From positions 1 through 34,057 of the forward strand of contig RRZV01000007.1 in assembly GCA_003931895.1 (NCBI GenBank): a stretch of DNA of 34,057 nt. The letters are read 5' to 3'. Positions 15,457 to 23,686 of this stretch are shown here, piece by piece (position 1 is the first letter of the stretch; each line of letters begins with the position of its first letter). The position numbers and the translations under genes were made by a program. The stretch comes from Mesohalobacter salilacus. Its GTDB lineage: Bacteria; Bacteroidota; Bacteroidia; Flavobacteriales; Flavobacteriaceae. The notes under the pieces were generated by a model. That model had not been told where the DNA came from. It saw only the letters and a program-made list of their open reading frames with translations, and searched no databases.

Positions 15457-15464
15457 TACATTTG
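15457..15464 (+). promoter_or_regulatory. -7 promoter element of the nitroreductase gene
   Basis: TACATTTG is an exact TAnnTTTG element ending 13 nt before the ATG. A TTG at 15430-15432 is 24 nt upstream, somewhat longer than usual spacing. Confidence 0.5.
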
Positions 15465-15477
15465 CAAAAAAATAATT

Positions 15478-16113
15478 ATGGATATATTAAAGGCTCTTAA
15501 TTGGCGATATGCAACAAAATCTTTTGACGACAAAAAGCTTTTGCCTGAAGAGAAAATTTTAAATTTAAAAAGAGCTTTTAATCTAACACCAACTTCTTAT
15601 GGGTTGCAGCCCTTGAAACTTGTTGTCCTTTCTGATAAAACTGTTCAAGAAAAACTTTATAAAGCAAGCTTTAATCAAGAGCAAGTTAAAACCGCTTCAC
15701 ACGTATTTGTGTTGTGTGTTGAAAAAAACATCGATCAATTGTTTATAGAGAATCACTTTGAGTTGGTTAAACAAACCCGTCGAACCCCTGATGAAGTTTT
15801 AAAGCCTTTTAGAGATTTTTTAATTGAAGATTTTTCAAAAAAAAATAGTAAACAACTTAAAGAATGGGCAACCAATCAGGCTTATTTAGCTATTGGCAAT
15901 ATGCTTACCGTATGCGCTTTAGAAAAAGTTGATGCCTGCCCTATGGAAGGATTTGATGCTAAAAGTTACGCTTCAATATTAGGTTTAAATACGTCTAAAA
16001 TTGAACCAGTTTTAGTTATGCCTGTAGGCTATCGGGCTCAAAACGACGAATTTTCGAAGTTTAAAAAAGTACGTCGGCCTTTAGAAGATGTCATTATTGA
16101 AATTAATAATTAA
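15478..16113 (+). CDS. Nitroreductase family NAD(P)H-dependent oxidoreductase
   Basis: 211-aa flavoprotein of the nitroreductase family (NfsB-like), which uses FMN and NAD(P)H to reduce nitroaromatics, quinones or similar compounds. RYATKSFDDKKLL near residue 10 is the FMN phosphate/ribityl site. LTPTSYGLQPLKLVVLSD near 36 is the flavin loop. GNMLTVCALEKVDACPMEGFD near 142 and the closing PVGYRAQNDEFSKFKKVRRP are also typical. The natural substrate is unknown. It converges with ribBA, overlapping by 11 nt at the 3' end. Confidence 0.9.
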   Translation: MDILKALNWRYATKSFDDKKLLPEEKILNLKRAFNLTPTSYGLQPLKLVVLSDKTVQEKLYKASFNQEQVKTASHVFVLCVEKNIDQLFIENHFELVKQTRRTPDEVLKPFRDFLIEDFSKKNSKQLKEWATNQAYLAIGNMLTVCALEKVDACPMEGFDAKSYASILGLNTSKIEPVLVMPVGYRAQNDEFSKFKKVRRPLEDVIIEINN

Positions 16114-17248
16114 CGTAATCTATAATTTCTAATCCATAGCCAATCATACCGACGCGTTTGGTTTGTTTGGTGTTTGACATTAATCTGATTTTATGCACAT
16201 TAATATCGTGCAAAATTTGAGCACCTATACCAAAATCTTTATTGTCCATTTTTAATTGTGGTGCTTTGACAACACCATCTTTTTGTTGCTCTTTTAAAGT
16301 TTTTAATCTCGATAAAACATTTAAACTTTGAACGTCTTGATTGATAAAAACAATAGCACCTCGACCTTCAGTATTAATCAGTTTAAACATATCGTCTAAC
16401 TTTTTGTCAGCATTGTTGGTTAGTGTTCCTAGAATATCATTATTAACTAAAGTCGAGTTAACTCGCACTAAAACAGGCTCATCAGCCTTCCATTCGCCTT
16501 TGGTTAATGCCAGGTGAATATGGTTATTTGTGGTTTGTTGATAAGCTCTTAATCTAAATTGACCAAATCGCGTTTGCAAGTCAAAATCTTCTTTTTTCTC
16601 AATAAGGGAATCGTGTGACATTCTGTAAGCCACCAAGTCTTCTATGGATACAATTTTAAGATCGTGTTTTTGTGCAACCTCAACAAGTTGAGGCAATCTC
16701 GCCATACTACCATCTTCATTCATGATTTCTACGATAACCCCGGCAGGTTTAAGCCCAGCCAATCTGGCAAAATCGATAGCAGCTTCGGTGTGACCCGTTC
16801 TGCGCAAAACGCCACCTTCTTTAGCTTTTAATGGGAAAATGTGTCCTGGCCTATTCAATTGGTGAGGCTTGGTTTCGTTGTTGCACAAAGCTTTAATGGT
16901 TTTTGCTCGATCTGCGGCTGAAATACCTGTAGTTACGCCCTCGCCATTCAAGTCAACAGAAATAGTAAAAGCCGTTTCCATAGGATCGGTATTGTTACCA
17001 ACCATCATATCTAGTTTGAGTCGTTCGCAGCGTTTTTCAGTTAGTGGACAACAAATTAGACCGCGACCATGCTTAGCCATAAAATTGATCATTTCAGGGG
17101 TTACATTTTCAGCTGCAGCTACAAAATCACCTTCATTTTCTCTGTTTTCGTCATCGACGACAATGATCACTTTACCAGCTCTAATATCGGCAATGGCTTC
17201 TTCTACAGTATCTAATTTTATATCTTGTTGACTAGTCGTTTTCGTCAT
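16103..17248 (-). CDS. ribBA: 3,4-dihydroxy-2-butanone-4-phosphate synthase with degenerate GTP cyclohydrolase II domain
   Basis: 381-aa RibBA-type protein of riboflavin synthesis. The N-terminal DHBP synthase domain (about 12-210) looks active: DDENRENEGDFV, CPLTEKRCERL, GVTTGISAADRAKTI and RRTGHTEAAIDFARLAGL are all intact. It makes the four-carbon unit of the xylene ring from ribulose-5-phosphate. The C-terminal GTP cyclohydrolase II region (about 212-381) lacks the three zinc cysteines and the arginine-rich GTP motif; its equivalent region reads LVRVNSTLVNNDILGTLTNN. Another gene must therefore supply GTP cyclohydrolase II. Its start overlaps the LptF/G-like gene by 17 nt. Confidence 0.9.
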   Translation of the reverse strand: MTKTTSQQDIKLDTVEEAIADIRAGKVIIVVDDENRENEGDFVAAAENVTPEMINFMAKHGRGLICCPLTEKRCERLKLDMMVGNNTDPMETAFTISVDLNGEGVTTGISAADRAKTIKALCNNETKPHQLNRPGHIFPLKAKEGGVLRRTGHTEAAIDFARLAGLKPAGVIVEIMNEDGSMARLPQLVEVAQKHDLKIVSIEDLVAYRMSHDSLIEKKEDFDLQTRFGQFRLRAYQQTTNNHIHLALTKGEWKADEPVLVRVNSTLVNNDILGTLTNNADKKLDDMFKLINTEGRGAIVFINQDVQSLNVLSRLKTLKEQQKDGVVKAPQLKMDNKDFGIGAQILHDINVHKIRLMSNTKQTKRVGMIGYGLEIIDYVNY

Positions 17249-18773
17249 TTGGTTTAATCAATTTTAATTTTCTAAATAATTTTTTAATCGGGTCTGTTAT
17301 CACATCGGTATTGATAAAGCCTTGATCTGTGGTGGCTCTATAGGTTAAATATATGCCTAGCGGTAGCATAACTAAAGTTGCTATCCAAGCGCCTAAAAAC
17401 GGGCTAAGCCCTCCAGATTCAGCACTGTTTCCTGCAAATATTCCAAAGAAATGATAGGCTAAAAACAGGAGAATAGAAACTACTAAGGGCAATCCTAAAC
17501 CGCCTTTTCTGATAATTGCACCAAGCGGAGCACCAACAAAAAACAAAACAATACAACTGATACCTATGGCATATTTCCTATGAAGTTCAAGCTCAACTCG
17601 ATTTAAAATTCGAGCTTTGTTAGCAAAGACTTTTTCTTTAGACTTTACTTGTTGAATAATGGTTCCAACTGAACTGGTTGGTAAACTGAATATTTGATTG
17701 TGAATATGCCTTGGTTGAACTAAAATTAAACTATCAATATGGTAATAGCCCTTGGGGTTTATGACCTTAGCTTTAATACTATCAGATACTTTTGTTGTAT
17801 TAGAATTATTTTTAGGAATATTCCTTTTGGTATTGGGTACTGAATTATTTTCTTTCGAATCTTTAAATAAATTTAAATAACCGTTTCTTTGATTCATTAG
17901 ACGGTTATATATTCTAATATTTTTGACATAATTTCGAGAAAATGAATCTAAATTTTCGCTTAATTCATTCGTGTTTAAAGCCTTATAAGGATGGGTTGCA
18001 CTTTCATCAGTTAAATCGGTATTGTTAAGTTCAGAGATATCAATATTTAATACGTATTCATCAAAAGATGTCTTTACAAAAGGACGACTTTGTCTTTCTT
18101 CATAGTTTTTGGGTGGAATTTCGTTGTAGTAATTACCATCTTTTAGTATTAAAGAAATGAGGTTAGGATTTGCTCCAGGCACCAATTCTCCTGTTTTAGA
18201 TTTAATAACAGTATGGTTTCCACTTCTTTTGTTGTTTTTTTCGTGAATGATGACATCGTTTAAAATTTCTTGGTTTTCACCTGTTTTTTTATCAACCTTA
18301 ATCACATAAGAGGCGATATCGCTAAATCTATTTTCATCGATAGCCATAGCCGGTTTAACTTGCGCCAGATTTTTTCTCAAGTTAAGTGATTTGAATTCTG
18401 CCCAAGGAATTACCGTATTTGAAAATTGATAGGTTACATAACCTAAAACTACAATAAAAACAATCAAACTTCCCATAGCACGTTGCAGAGAAATACCCGC
18501 CGATTTCATAGCCGCAAACTCATAATTTTCAGAAAAATTTCCAAAAGTCATAATCGAGGTCACCAAAATAGTTAAGGGCAGGATTAGCGGCACTAAGCTC
18601 GGCAGCATATAAAAAATAAACTTGGCTATAATAACGATATCTAGTTCTTTTCCAGCCAAATCTTTAATGAAAGCCCATACTATATATAGCGTAAATATGA
18701 GAATCAAAATCATAAACACCGATACGAAAGTTCTTAGAAAAGAAAAAAGAATATATCTATCAAGAGTTTTCAA
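17232..18773 (-). CDS. LptF/LptG family permease
   Basis: 513-aa inner-membrane permease of the YjgP/YjgQ family, the transmembrane part of the ABC exporter that extracts lipopolysaccharide and hands it to LptC and LptA. Three N-terminal membrane helices (about 10-30, 55-78, 100-122) are followed by a large periplasmic beta-jellyroll region. At least three helices follow at the C-terminal end (from about 405). FGNFSENYEFAAMKSAGIS is the cytoplasmic coupling segment that contacts the ATPase. The periplasmic region has an Asn/Ser/Lys-rich insert near 300-330. It cannot be told whether this is LptF or LptG. It sits 6 nt after the LolA-like gene. Confidence 0.9.
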   Translation of the reverse strand: MKTLDRYILFSFLRTFVSVFMILILIFTLYIVWAFIKDLAGKELDIVIIAKFIFYMLPSLVPLILPLTILVTSIMTFGNFSENYEFAAMKSAGISLQRAMGSLIVFIVVLGYVTYQFSNTVIPWAEFKSLNLRKNLAQVKPAMAIDENRFSDIASYVIKVDKKTGENQEILNDVIIHEKNNKRSGNHTVIKSKTGELVPGANPNLISLILKDGNYYNEIPPKNYEERQSRPFVKTSFDEYVLNIDISELNNTDLTDESATHPYKALNTNELSENLDSFSRNYVKNIRIYNRLMNQRNGYLNLFKDSKENNSVPNTKRNIPKNNSNTTKVSDSIKAKVINPKGYYHIDSLILVQPRHIHNQIFSLPTSSVGTIIQQVKSKEKVFANKARILNRVELELHRKYAIGISCIVLFFVGAPLGAIIRKGGLGLPLVVSILLFLAYHFFGIFAGNSAESGGLSPFLGAWIATLVMLPLGIYLTYRATTDQGFINTDVITDPIKKLFRKLKLIKPNDEND

Positions 18774-18779
18774 ATCGCC

Positions 18780-19427
18780 TTAATCTAATTCATTGATATA
18801 GTAGCCAGGATATTTGCTTTTATCAAATTTAAAAATGTTTTCTGATAAAGGCTCGTTAGGCTTAAAACTTGAAATTTTGATTTCAGTTCGCGTGCCATTA
18901 TTCATTGAGTAAATCAAGTTTGAAATGTTTTTGGTGTATTTATCAACACCAAGTAAAATATTTTTATACTCCGCATTAGAATCAATAGGAATAAGTTTGA
19001 TATACTGAATTTCACGGCCATTTTGATTTTGCTGAATATCCCATTTGTACAAATAACCATCTTCAAAAAAGGTCAACATTTTAGAAGGTGTTATTGTCGT
19101 ATCATCTTGAGAGTTTACGGAAGAAATATTAATTTCCTCATCGGCTGGGATAATAGTATATAATTTAGAACCATCAAATATTTGGGTCGTTCCCATTAAA
19201 TTAAGCCGGTATTTATTGCCTTCCACATAAACTTCACCGCGCGTTTCTTCTTTGAGCTGCTCAGAAATATTTTCTAAAGTATAAGAAAAGTTAATACTGA
19301 TGTTATCGTAACTTTTTACTTTATCTAAGACTTCATTAGCTAATTTCTCGGCTTTAGGGTCATTTTGAGCTTGAACAATAAAAGGGTTAAAACTCACAAA
19401 TAGAATAATATAAAAAATAGTTTTCAT
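18780..19427 (-). CDS. LolA-like outer-membrane lipoprotein carrier
   Basis: 215-aa exported protein of the LolA family, a periplasmic chaperone that ferries lipoproteins from the inner to the outer membrane. The start at 19427 gives a clean signal peptide, MKTIFYIILFVSFNPFIVQAQ. An upstream ATG at 19481 would add 18 residues encoded by a promoter and a palindrome, so it is unlikely. The mature part has the alternating strand pattern of the unclosed beta-barrel: NISINFSYTLENI, RGEVYVEGNKYRLNLMGTTQIFDGSKLYTIIP and LIPIDSNAEYKNILLGVDK. Position between ftsK and an LptF/G gene is conserved in flavobacteria. Confidence 0.88.
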   Translation of the reverse strand: MKTIFYIILFVSFNPFIVQAQNDPKAEKLANEVLDKVKSYDNISINFSYTLENISEQLKEETRGEVYVEGNKYRLNLMGTTQIFDGSKLYTIIPADEEINISSVNSQDDTTITPSKMLTFFEDGYLYKWDIQQNQNGREIQYIKLIPIDSNAEYKNILLGVDKYTKNISNLIYSMNNGTRTEIKISSFKPNEPLSENIFKFDKSKYPGYYINELD

Positions 19428-19451
19428 TAAAAATTGTGTATTAAATTGTTT

Positions 19452-19459
19452 CAAAAGTA
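19452..19459 (-). promoter_or_regulatory. -7 promoter element of the LolA-like gene
   Basis: On the minus strand TACTTTTG is an exact TAnnTTTG element. It is 24 nt upstream of the start at 19427 and 2 nt downstream of an 18-bp palindrome. Confidence 0.5.
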
Positions 19460-19461
19460 AG

Positions 19462-19479
19462 GGTATCAAATTTGATACC
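19462..19479. promoter_or_regulatory. 18-bp perfect palindrome, candidate operator or terminator
   Basis: GGTATCAAATTTGATACC is fully self-complementary. It lies 2 nt upstream of the -7 element of the LolA-like gene and 7 nt after the ftsK stop. A T-run does not follow it in the ftsK direction, so an operator is more likely than a terminator. Confidence 0.45.
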
Positions 19480-19486
19480 ATTTATT

Positions 19487-21850
19487 TTATTCATTTTTTA
19501 ATAATTCGTTCAAGGCATTCATATCAGAAACTAAAACTTGACGCGCCTTGCTGCCTTCAAAAGGTCCAACAATTCCAGCAGCTTCAAGCTGATCGATAAT
19601 TCGTCCAGCACGATTATACCCTAACTTCAGTTTTCGTTGAAGCAAAGATGCAGAGCCTTGTTGTGCGGTAACGATGACTTCTGCAGCATCATTAAAGAGT
19701 TTATCACGATCTTCAATACTATCTTCAAGCGCCGATTTTGACTCTTCACCAACATATTCTGGCAATTGATAGGCTTCAGGATAAGCTTTTTGGGAGCCGA
19801 TAAAGTCTGTGATTTTTTCTACTTCTGGCGTATCTACAAATGCACATTGCAAACGTATAACTTCATTGCCTTGAGTAAATAGCATATCACCACGACCGAT
19901 GAGCTGGTCTGCACCACCGGCATCTAAAATGGTTCTTGAGTCAATTTTTGACGTGACTCTAAACGCAATTCGTGCAGGGAAATTGGCCTTTATCATACCT
20001 GTAATAACATTCACCGAAGGACGTTGCGTAGCTATAATGAGGTGAATTCCAATGGCTCGAGCCAATTGTGCTAATCTCGCTATAGGCGTTTCAACTTCTT
20101 TTCCAGCGGTCATTATCAAGTCTGCAAACTCATCAACAACTAAAACAATATAAGGTAAAAAGCGATGACCATTTTCTGGGTTGAGTTTTCGGGCTTTAAA
20201 TTTAACGTTGTATTCCTTGATATTGCGCACCATAGCTTTTTTCAAAAGCTCGTAACGGGCATCCATTTCGATACACAATGAATTTAAAGTATTGATAACC
20301 TTTGTATTATCTGTAATAATAGCTTCTTCTGTATCAGGAAGTTTGGCTAAATAGTGGCGTTCAATCTTATTAAATAGCGTCAGTTCAACTTTTTTAGGGT
20401 CAACTAATACAAATTTGACTTCAGCAGGATGCTTTTGATAGAGTAAAGAAGTTAAAATCACATTAAGCCCAACTGATTTCCCTTGACCTGTCGCTCCTGC
20501 CATCAGTAAATGCGGCATTTTAGCCAAGTCAACGACAAAGGTTTCATTAGAAATATTTTTACCAAAAGCAATAGGAAGCGCCATTTCAGCATTTTGAAAT
20601 TTGCTGGAAGCAGCCACAGATTTCATAGAAACAATAGAAGGTTTTTGGCTTGGCACTTCAATACCGATGGTCCCTTTGCCTGGAATTGGCGCAATGATCC
20701 GAATACCAAGAGCTGATAACGAAAGTGCAATATCATCTTCTAAGTTTTTAATTTTGGAAATTCGGATACCTGCTTCTGGAATAATTTCGTACAATGTTAC
20801 TGTAGGCCCGACAGTTGCTTTGATTTGAGCAATACCAATTTTATAATTATTAAGGGTTTCAACAATTTTGTTTTTGTTTTGCTCGAGTTCTTTTTCATTT
20901 ATAGTGATACCTGTGCCTTCACTATAATCATTCAGCAAATCAAGACTTGGAAATTTAAAGTTTTTCAATTCTAAGGTTGGATCGAATTCACCAAAATTTT
21001 CTACAATTTTTTGTGATTTTTCATCAATTTCTTCATCTTCATTTGTGGTTTCTACTTCCATTTTTACTTCATCGCTCTTGGCATCAGAAGTTTTTGTATC
21101 GGCAGACTTTTCCTTATTATCACTATTATTATTTAAAACAAAAGAATTTTCTATATCAGCATCATTATCTGATTCAGAAGAAGAATTATCTTTTTCACTA
21201 AAATTAGACTCGACTTGTAACTCTTCAATATCTTTTTCTTCTGGTTTTGATTTTAAATCATTTAAATCTTCAGCTACACTTTTTGATTTAAACAAGTTTG
21301 CAACGTGCTGTGGAGTTACTTTAAGTCTAACAACAAGATAAACAATAAACAAAAAACTTATCGTGAGGATTGTGCCTGTTTTACCTATAAAATCAGCTGC
21401 AATATCGTTGAGTTCATAACCTACCATACCACCAAGAATGGGGTGAGAATTAGCAAAAAAACCAAAACCAATACTTAAAACTAACATCAAATACAGACCC
21501 CAAAACCACCTATTGGCAAGCTGAGATTGTTTTAAATTCAAAAATAAATTTAATCCACTCATCATCACTAAAACCGAGAAATTAAGCGCTGCAATACCTA
21601 TGCCTTTGTAAATAAAAAAATGACCTAAAGTTGCTCCAAATTTACTTAACAAGTTTTTTGAAGGTATGTCACGGTTAAAAAAATGCCCAATTGTACTTTG
21701 ATCAGCTTGCCAGGTCCACAAAAATGAAACAAAAGAAATGAATAACGCCAATCCTACAAAAAAGAAGAAACTGCCTAAAACAATTTTTTGTCTTTGGTTT
21801 AAAGAAAGTTGGAATGATTTTGATTTAGACTTTAATTTAGTTTTGGCCAT
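19487..21850 (-). CDS. ftsK: FtsK/SpoIIIE family DNA translocase
   Basis: 787-aa membrane-anchored DNA pump that coordinates chromosome dimer resolution with division. The start MAKTKLKSKS (21850) is preferred over an ATG at 21886, because an exact promoter lies between them. The N-terminal part has four membrane helices, followed by an acidic Ser/Asp/Glu-rich linker (about 215-290). The motor domain has Walker A AGATGQGKSVGLN (about 450) and Walker B YIVLVVDEFADLI (about 570). The C-terminal gamma winged helix (about 715-787) includes SASLLQRKLKLGYNRAGRIID. The linker is short compared with E. coli FtsK. Confidence 0.95.
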   Translation of the reverse strand: MAKTKLKSKSKSFQLSLNQRQKIVLGSFFFFVGLALFISFVSFLWTWQADQSTIGHFFNRDIPSKNLLSKFGATLGHFFIYKGIGIAALNFSVLVMMSGLNLFLNLKQSQLANRWFWGLYLMLVLSIGFGFFANSHPILGGMVGYELNDIAADFIGKTGTILTISFLFIVYLVVRLKVTPQHVANLFKSKSVAEDLNDLKSKPEEKDIEELQVESNFSEKDNSSSESDNDADIENSFVLNNNSDNKEKSADTKTSDAKSDEVKMEVETTNEDEEIDEKSQKIVENFGEFDPTLELKNFKFPSLDLLNDYSEGTGITINEKELEQNKNKIVETLNNYKIGIAQIKATVGPTVTLYEIIPEAGIRISKIKNLEDDIALSLSALGIRIIAPIPGKGTIGIEVPSQKPSIVSMKSVAASSKFQNAEMALPIAFGKNISNETFVVDLAKMPHLLMAGATGQGKSVGLNVILTSLLYQKHPAEVKFVLVDPKKVELTLFNKIERHYLAKLPDTEEAIITDNTKVINTLNSLCIEMDARYELLKKAMVRNIKEYNVKFKARKLNPENGHRFLPYIVLVVDEFADLIMTAGKEVETPIARLAQLARAIGIHLIIATQRPSVNVITGMIKANFPARIAFRVTSKIDSRTILDAGGADQLIGRGDMLFTQGNEVIRLQCAFVDTPEVEKITDFIGSQKAYPEAYQLPEYVGEESKSALEDSIEDRDKLFNDAAEVIVTAQQGSASLLQRKLKLGYNRAGRIIDQLEAAGIVGPFEGSKARQVLVSDMNALNELLKNE

Positions 21851-21870
21851 AATGTTGACAAGATAATTCG

Positions 21871-21902
21871 CAAAGTTACAAAACAAAGTGATTTTTTATC
21901 AA
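21871..21902 (-). promoter_or_regulatory. Promoter of ftsK
   Basis: On the minus strand TTG (21900-21902) and TAACTTTG (21871-21878, exact TAnnTTTG) are 21 nt apart. This is one of the best promoter matches in the window. It ends 20 nt before the start at 21850. Confidence 0.65.
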
Positions 21903-21973
21903 ATAAATTAAAATCTCTAAAAACTCAATAGCTATATTTTTTAACAAAAAATTAAAATTTAATTTATTTTTAT

Positions 21974-21981
21974 TAAATTTG
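21974..21981 (+). promoter_or_regulatory. -7 promoter element of the anchor-L protein gene
   Basis: TAAATTTG matches TAnnTTTG exactly and ends 16 nt before the ATG at 21998. No TTG is found at the -33 position. Confidence 0.5.
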
Positions 21982-21997
21982 ATGAAATTAACATGTG

Positions 21998-23578
21998 ATG
22001 AAATATCTCTACCTCGCTTTTTTAAGTATTTTATTTATTCAGTTTTCTTTTGCTCAAACGGCTACGTCAAACGATTCTCTTACTTTAAATGAAGTTTTAG
22101 AATTTATGGTTGAAGATTTGGATTGCGCAAGCATTAGCAATATTACTTCACCAAACAACGCCCAAATGCATAATCAAGGTTTTAGTTCTTATGGCTCTTT
22201 TCAGGTTCAAAATGAACCTAATTTTCCTTTTGACAGTGGTATTGTTCTCTCTACCACAAGCGTTTCTGATCTTGAAAATATAACAAATAACGGAGATTCG
22301 CAATGGCCTGGAGATAGCGATTTAGCAGCCTTAATACAAGAACCTGGAAATACACATAATGCTACGGTTATAGAGTTTGATTTTATACCTTTTAGAGAAG
22401 AATTAAAAGTTGATTATCTACTCGCCTCAGACGAATATCCAGTATTTGTCTGTGATTTTGCAGATACATTTGCCTTTATCATATCTGGACCTGGCATATC
22501 TAATGTTAATCCTTACGATCATGACGCTAATCCTAATACACCAGAAGTCAATTTAGATTTAGGTGGGTTAAATATTGCCACATTACCTGGTACGACTATT
22601 CCAGTCAACCCAACAAATATTCATGATATGACAACAGATTGCACTGGATCTATGGGAGAATTTGCTGTTCCCCAGTTTTTTGATGCACAAGCCTTTGATA
22701 ACAATATTATAAGCTTTACGGGACAAACATTACCTCTAACCGCAAAGGTTGACTTAATACCTGGACAAACCTATCATATTGAATTGAAGATTGCAGACCG
22801 AGGTGATACAGTTTTAAATTCAGCTGTTTTTATAGATGCCGATAGTTTTGAAATGGGTACTATTCCGGAAGATTTACCCTACGAACCAGGTCTGCCGGTT
22901 GAATTACCTGAATGTTGGACCACATCTGACACAGCAAGTTTTGATATTTTAAACACATGTTCTGAGACCTCAGAGAATTATCTTCAATTATATGGCGGTA
23001 ATTATAGCCTACAAACAGCTGCTGTAGATACTGACGGCGTGGCTGGCGTGAATATTTCTTGGGATATGCTTAACGGCTGTAATGATATTGCAGAAGCTGG
23101 TAAAAACTTGCTCGTAGAATATTTTAATGGCAACGATTGGCAACTTCTAGCTGATATTGACCCGATAAGCATTCCTGTGGCTAATAGCAATAGCAGCGAC
23201 AATTGGATGACTGTCAATTATACGGTCACGAGTGGAATGAATAAAAATTTTACACTGCGATTTTCAAGACAAAGTGGCAACAATCAGCAGGATGATATTA
23301 GTATTGCCAATTTAAGTATAACAGAACAAACTTTATCTAATGAAGAGTTTAGCGTAGATACTTTTAAAATTTACCCTAATCCAGTATCAGATATTTTGAC
23401 GATTGAAACTTTAAATTCTACACAAATTGATCAAATTGAAATAATTGATATTCAAGGGAAAATTTTAAAAACAACCAATCAATTAGAAATTGACGTTCAA
23501 AGTTTAAGCACTGGATTATATTTTGCTAAAATTAGCCGTCAAAACAGCTACATCATCAAAAGATTTATTAAGAAATAA
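21998..23578 (+). CDS. Choice-of-anchor L domain protein with T9SS type A sorting domain
   Basis: 526-aa secreted protein. The signal peptide is MKYLYLAFLSILFIQFSFAQ; the preceding GTG at 21995 is an alternative start. The choice-of-anchor L domain (about 20-290) is recognisable from FDSGIVLSTTSV, VIEFDFIPFREELKVDYLLASDEYP, DTFAFIISGPG and the long VDLIPGQTYHIELKIADRGD strand. A beta-rich jelly-roll-like region follows (about 300-440). The last 80 residues (KIYPNPVSDILTIET, IDIQGKIL, LSTGLYFAKI) are a type A C-terminal signal for export by the type IX secretion system and attachment to the cell surface. The function is unknown; adhesion is possible. Confidence 0.9.
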   Translation: MKYLYLAFLSILFIQFSFAQTATSNDSLTLNEVLEFMVEDLDCASISNITSPNNAQMHNQGFSSYGSFQVQNEPNFPFDSGIVLSTTSVSDLENITNNGDSQWPGDSDLAALIQEPGNTHNATVIEFDFIPFREELKVDYLLASDEYPVFVCDFADTFAFIISGPGISNVNPYDHDANPNTPEVNLDLGGLNIATLPGTTIPVNPTNIHDMTTDCTGSMGEFAVPQFFDAQAFDNNIISFTGQTLPLTAKVDLIPGQTYHIELKIADRGDTVLNSAVFIDADSFEMGTIPEDLPYEPGLPVELPECWTTSDTASFDILNTCSETSENYLQLYGGNYSLQTAAVDTDGVAGVNISWDMLNGCNDIAEAGKNLLVEYFNGNDWQLLADIDPISIPVANSNSSDNWMTVNYTVTSGMNKNFTLRFSRQSGNNQQDDISIANLSITEQTLSNEEFSVDTFKIYPNPVSDILTIETLNSTQIDQIEIIDIQGKILKTTNQLEIDVQSLSTGLYFAKISRQNSYIIKRFIKK

Positions 23579-23659
23579 AATAGGAGTTGAAAATTGTTTT
23601 TTTAACAAACTTTGAAACCCGTTTAGGCTAATTTATTATACACATCAGGACAGTTTGAC

Positions 23660-23667
23660 TATCTTTG
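23660..23667 (+). promoter_or_regulatory. -7 promoter element of ccsBA
   Basis: TATCTTTG is an exact TAnnTTTG element ending 19 nt before the start codon. No TTG is found at the expected -33 position. Confidence 0.55.
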
Positions 23668-23686
23668 CAAACTGAATTATTCGACT

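Noticed and set aside
20977-21341. Two plus-strand frames opposite the ftsK linker
   Set aside because: They are antisense to the low-complexity acidic linker; Ser/Phe/His-rich translation is a by-product of that composition.
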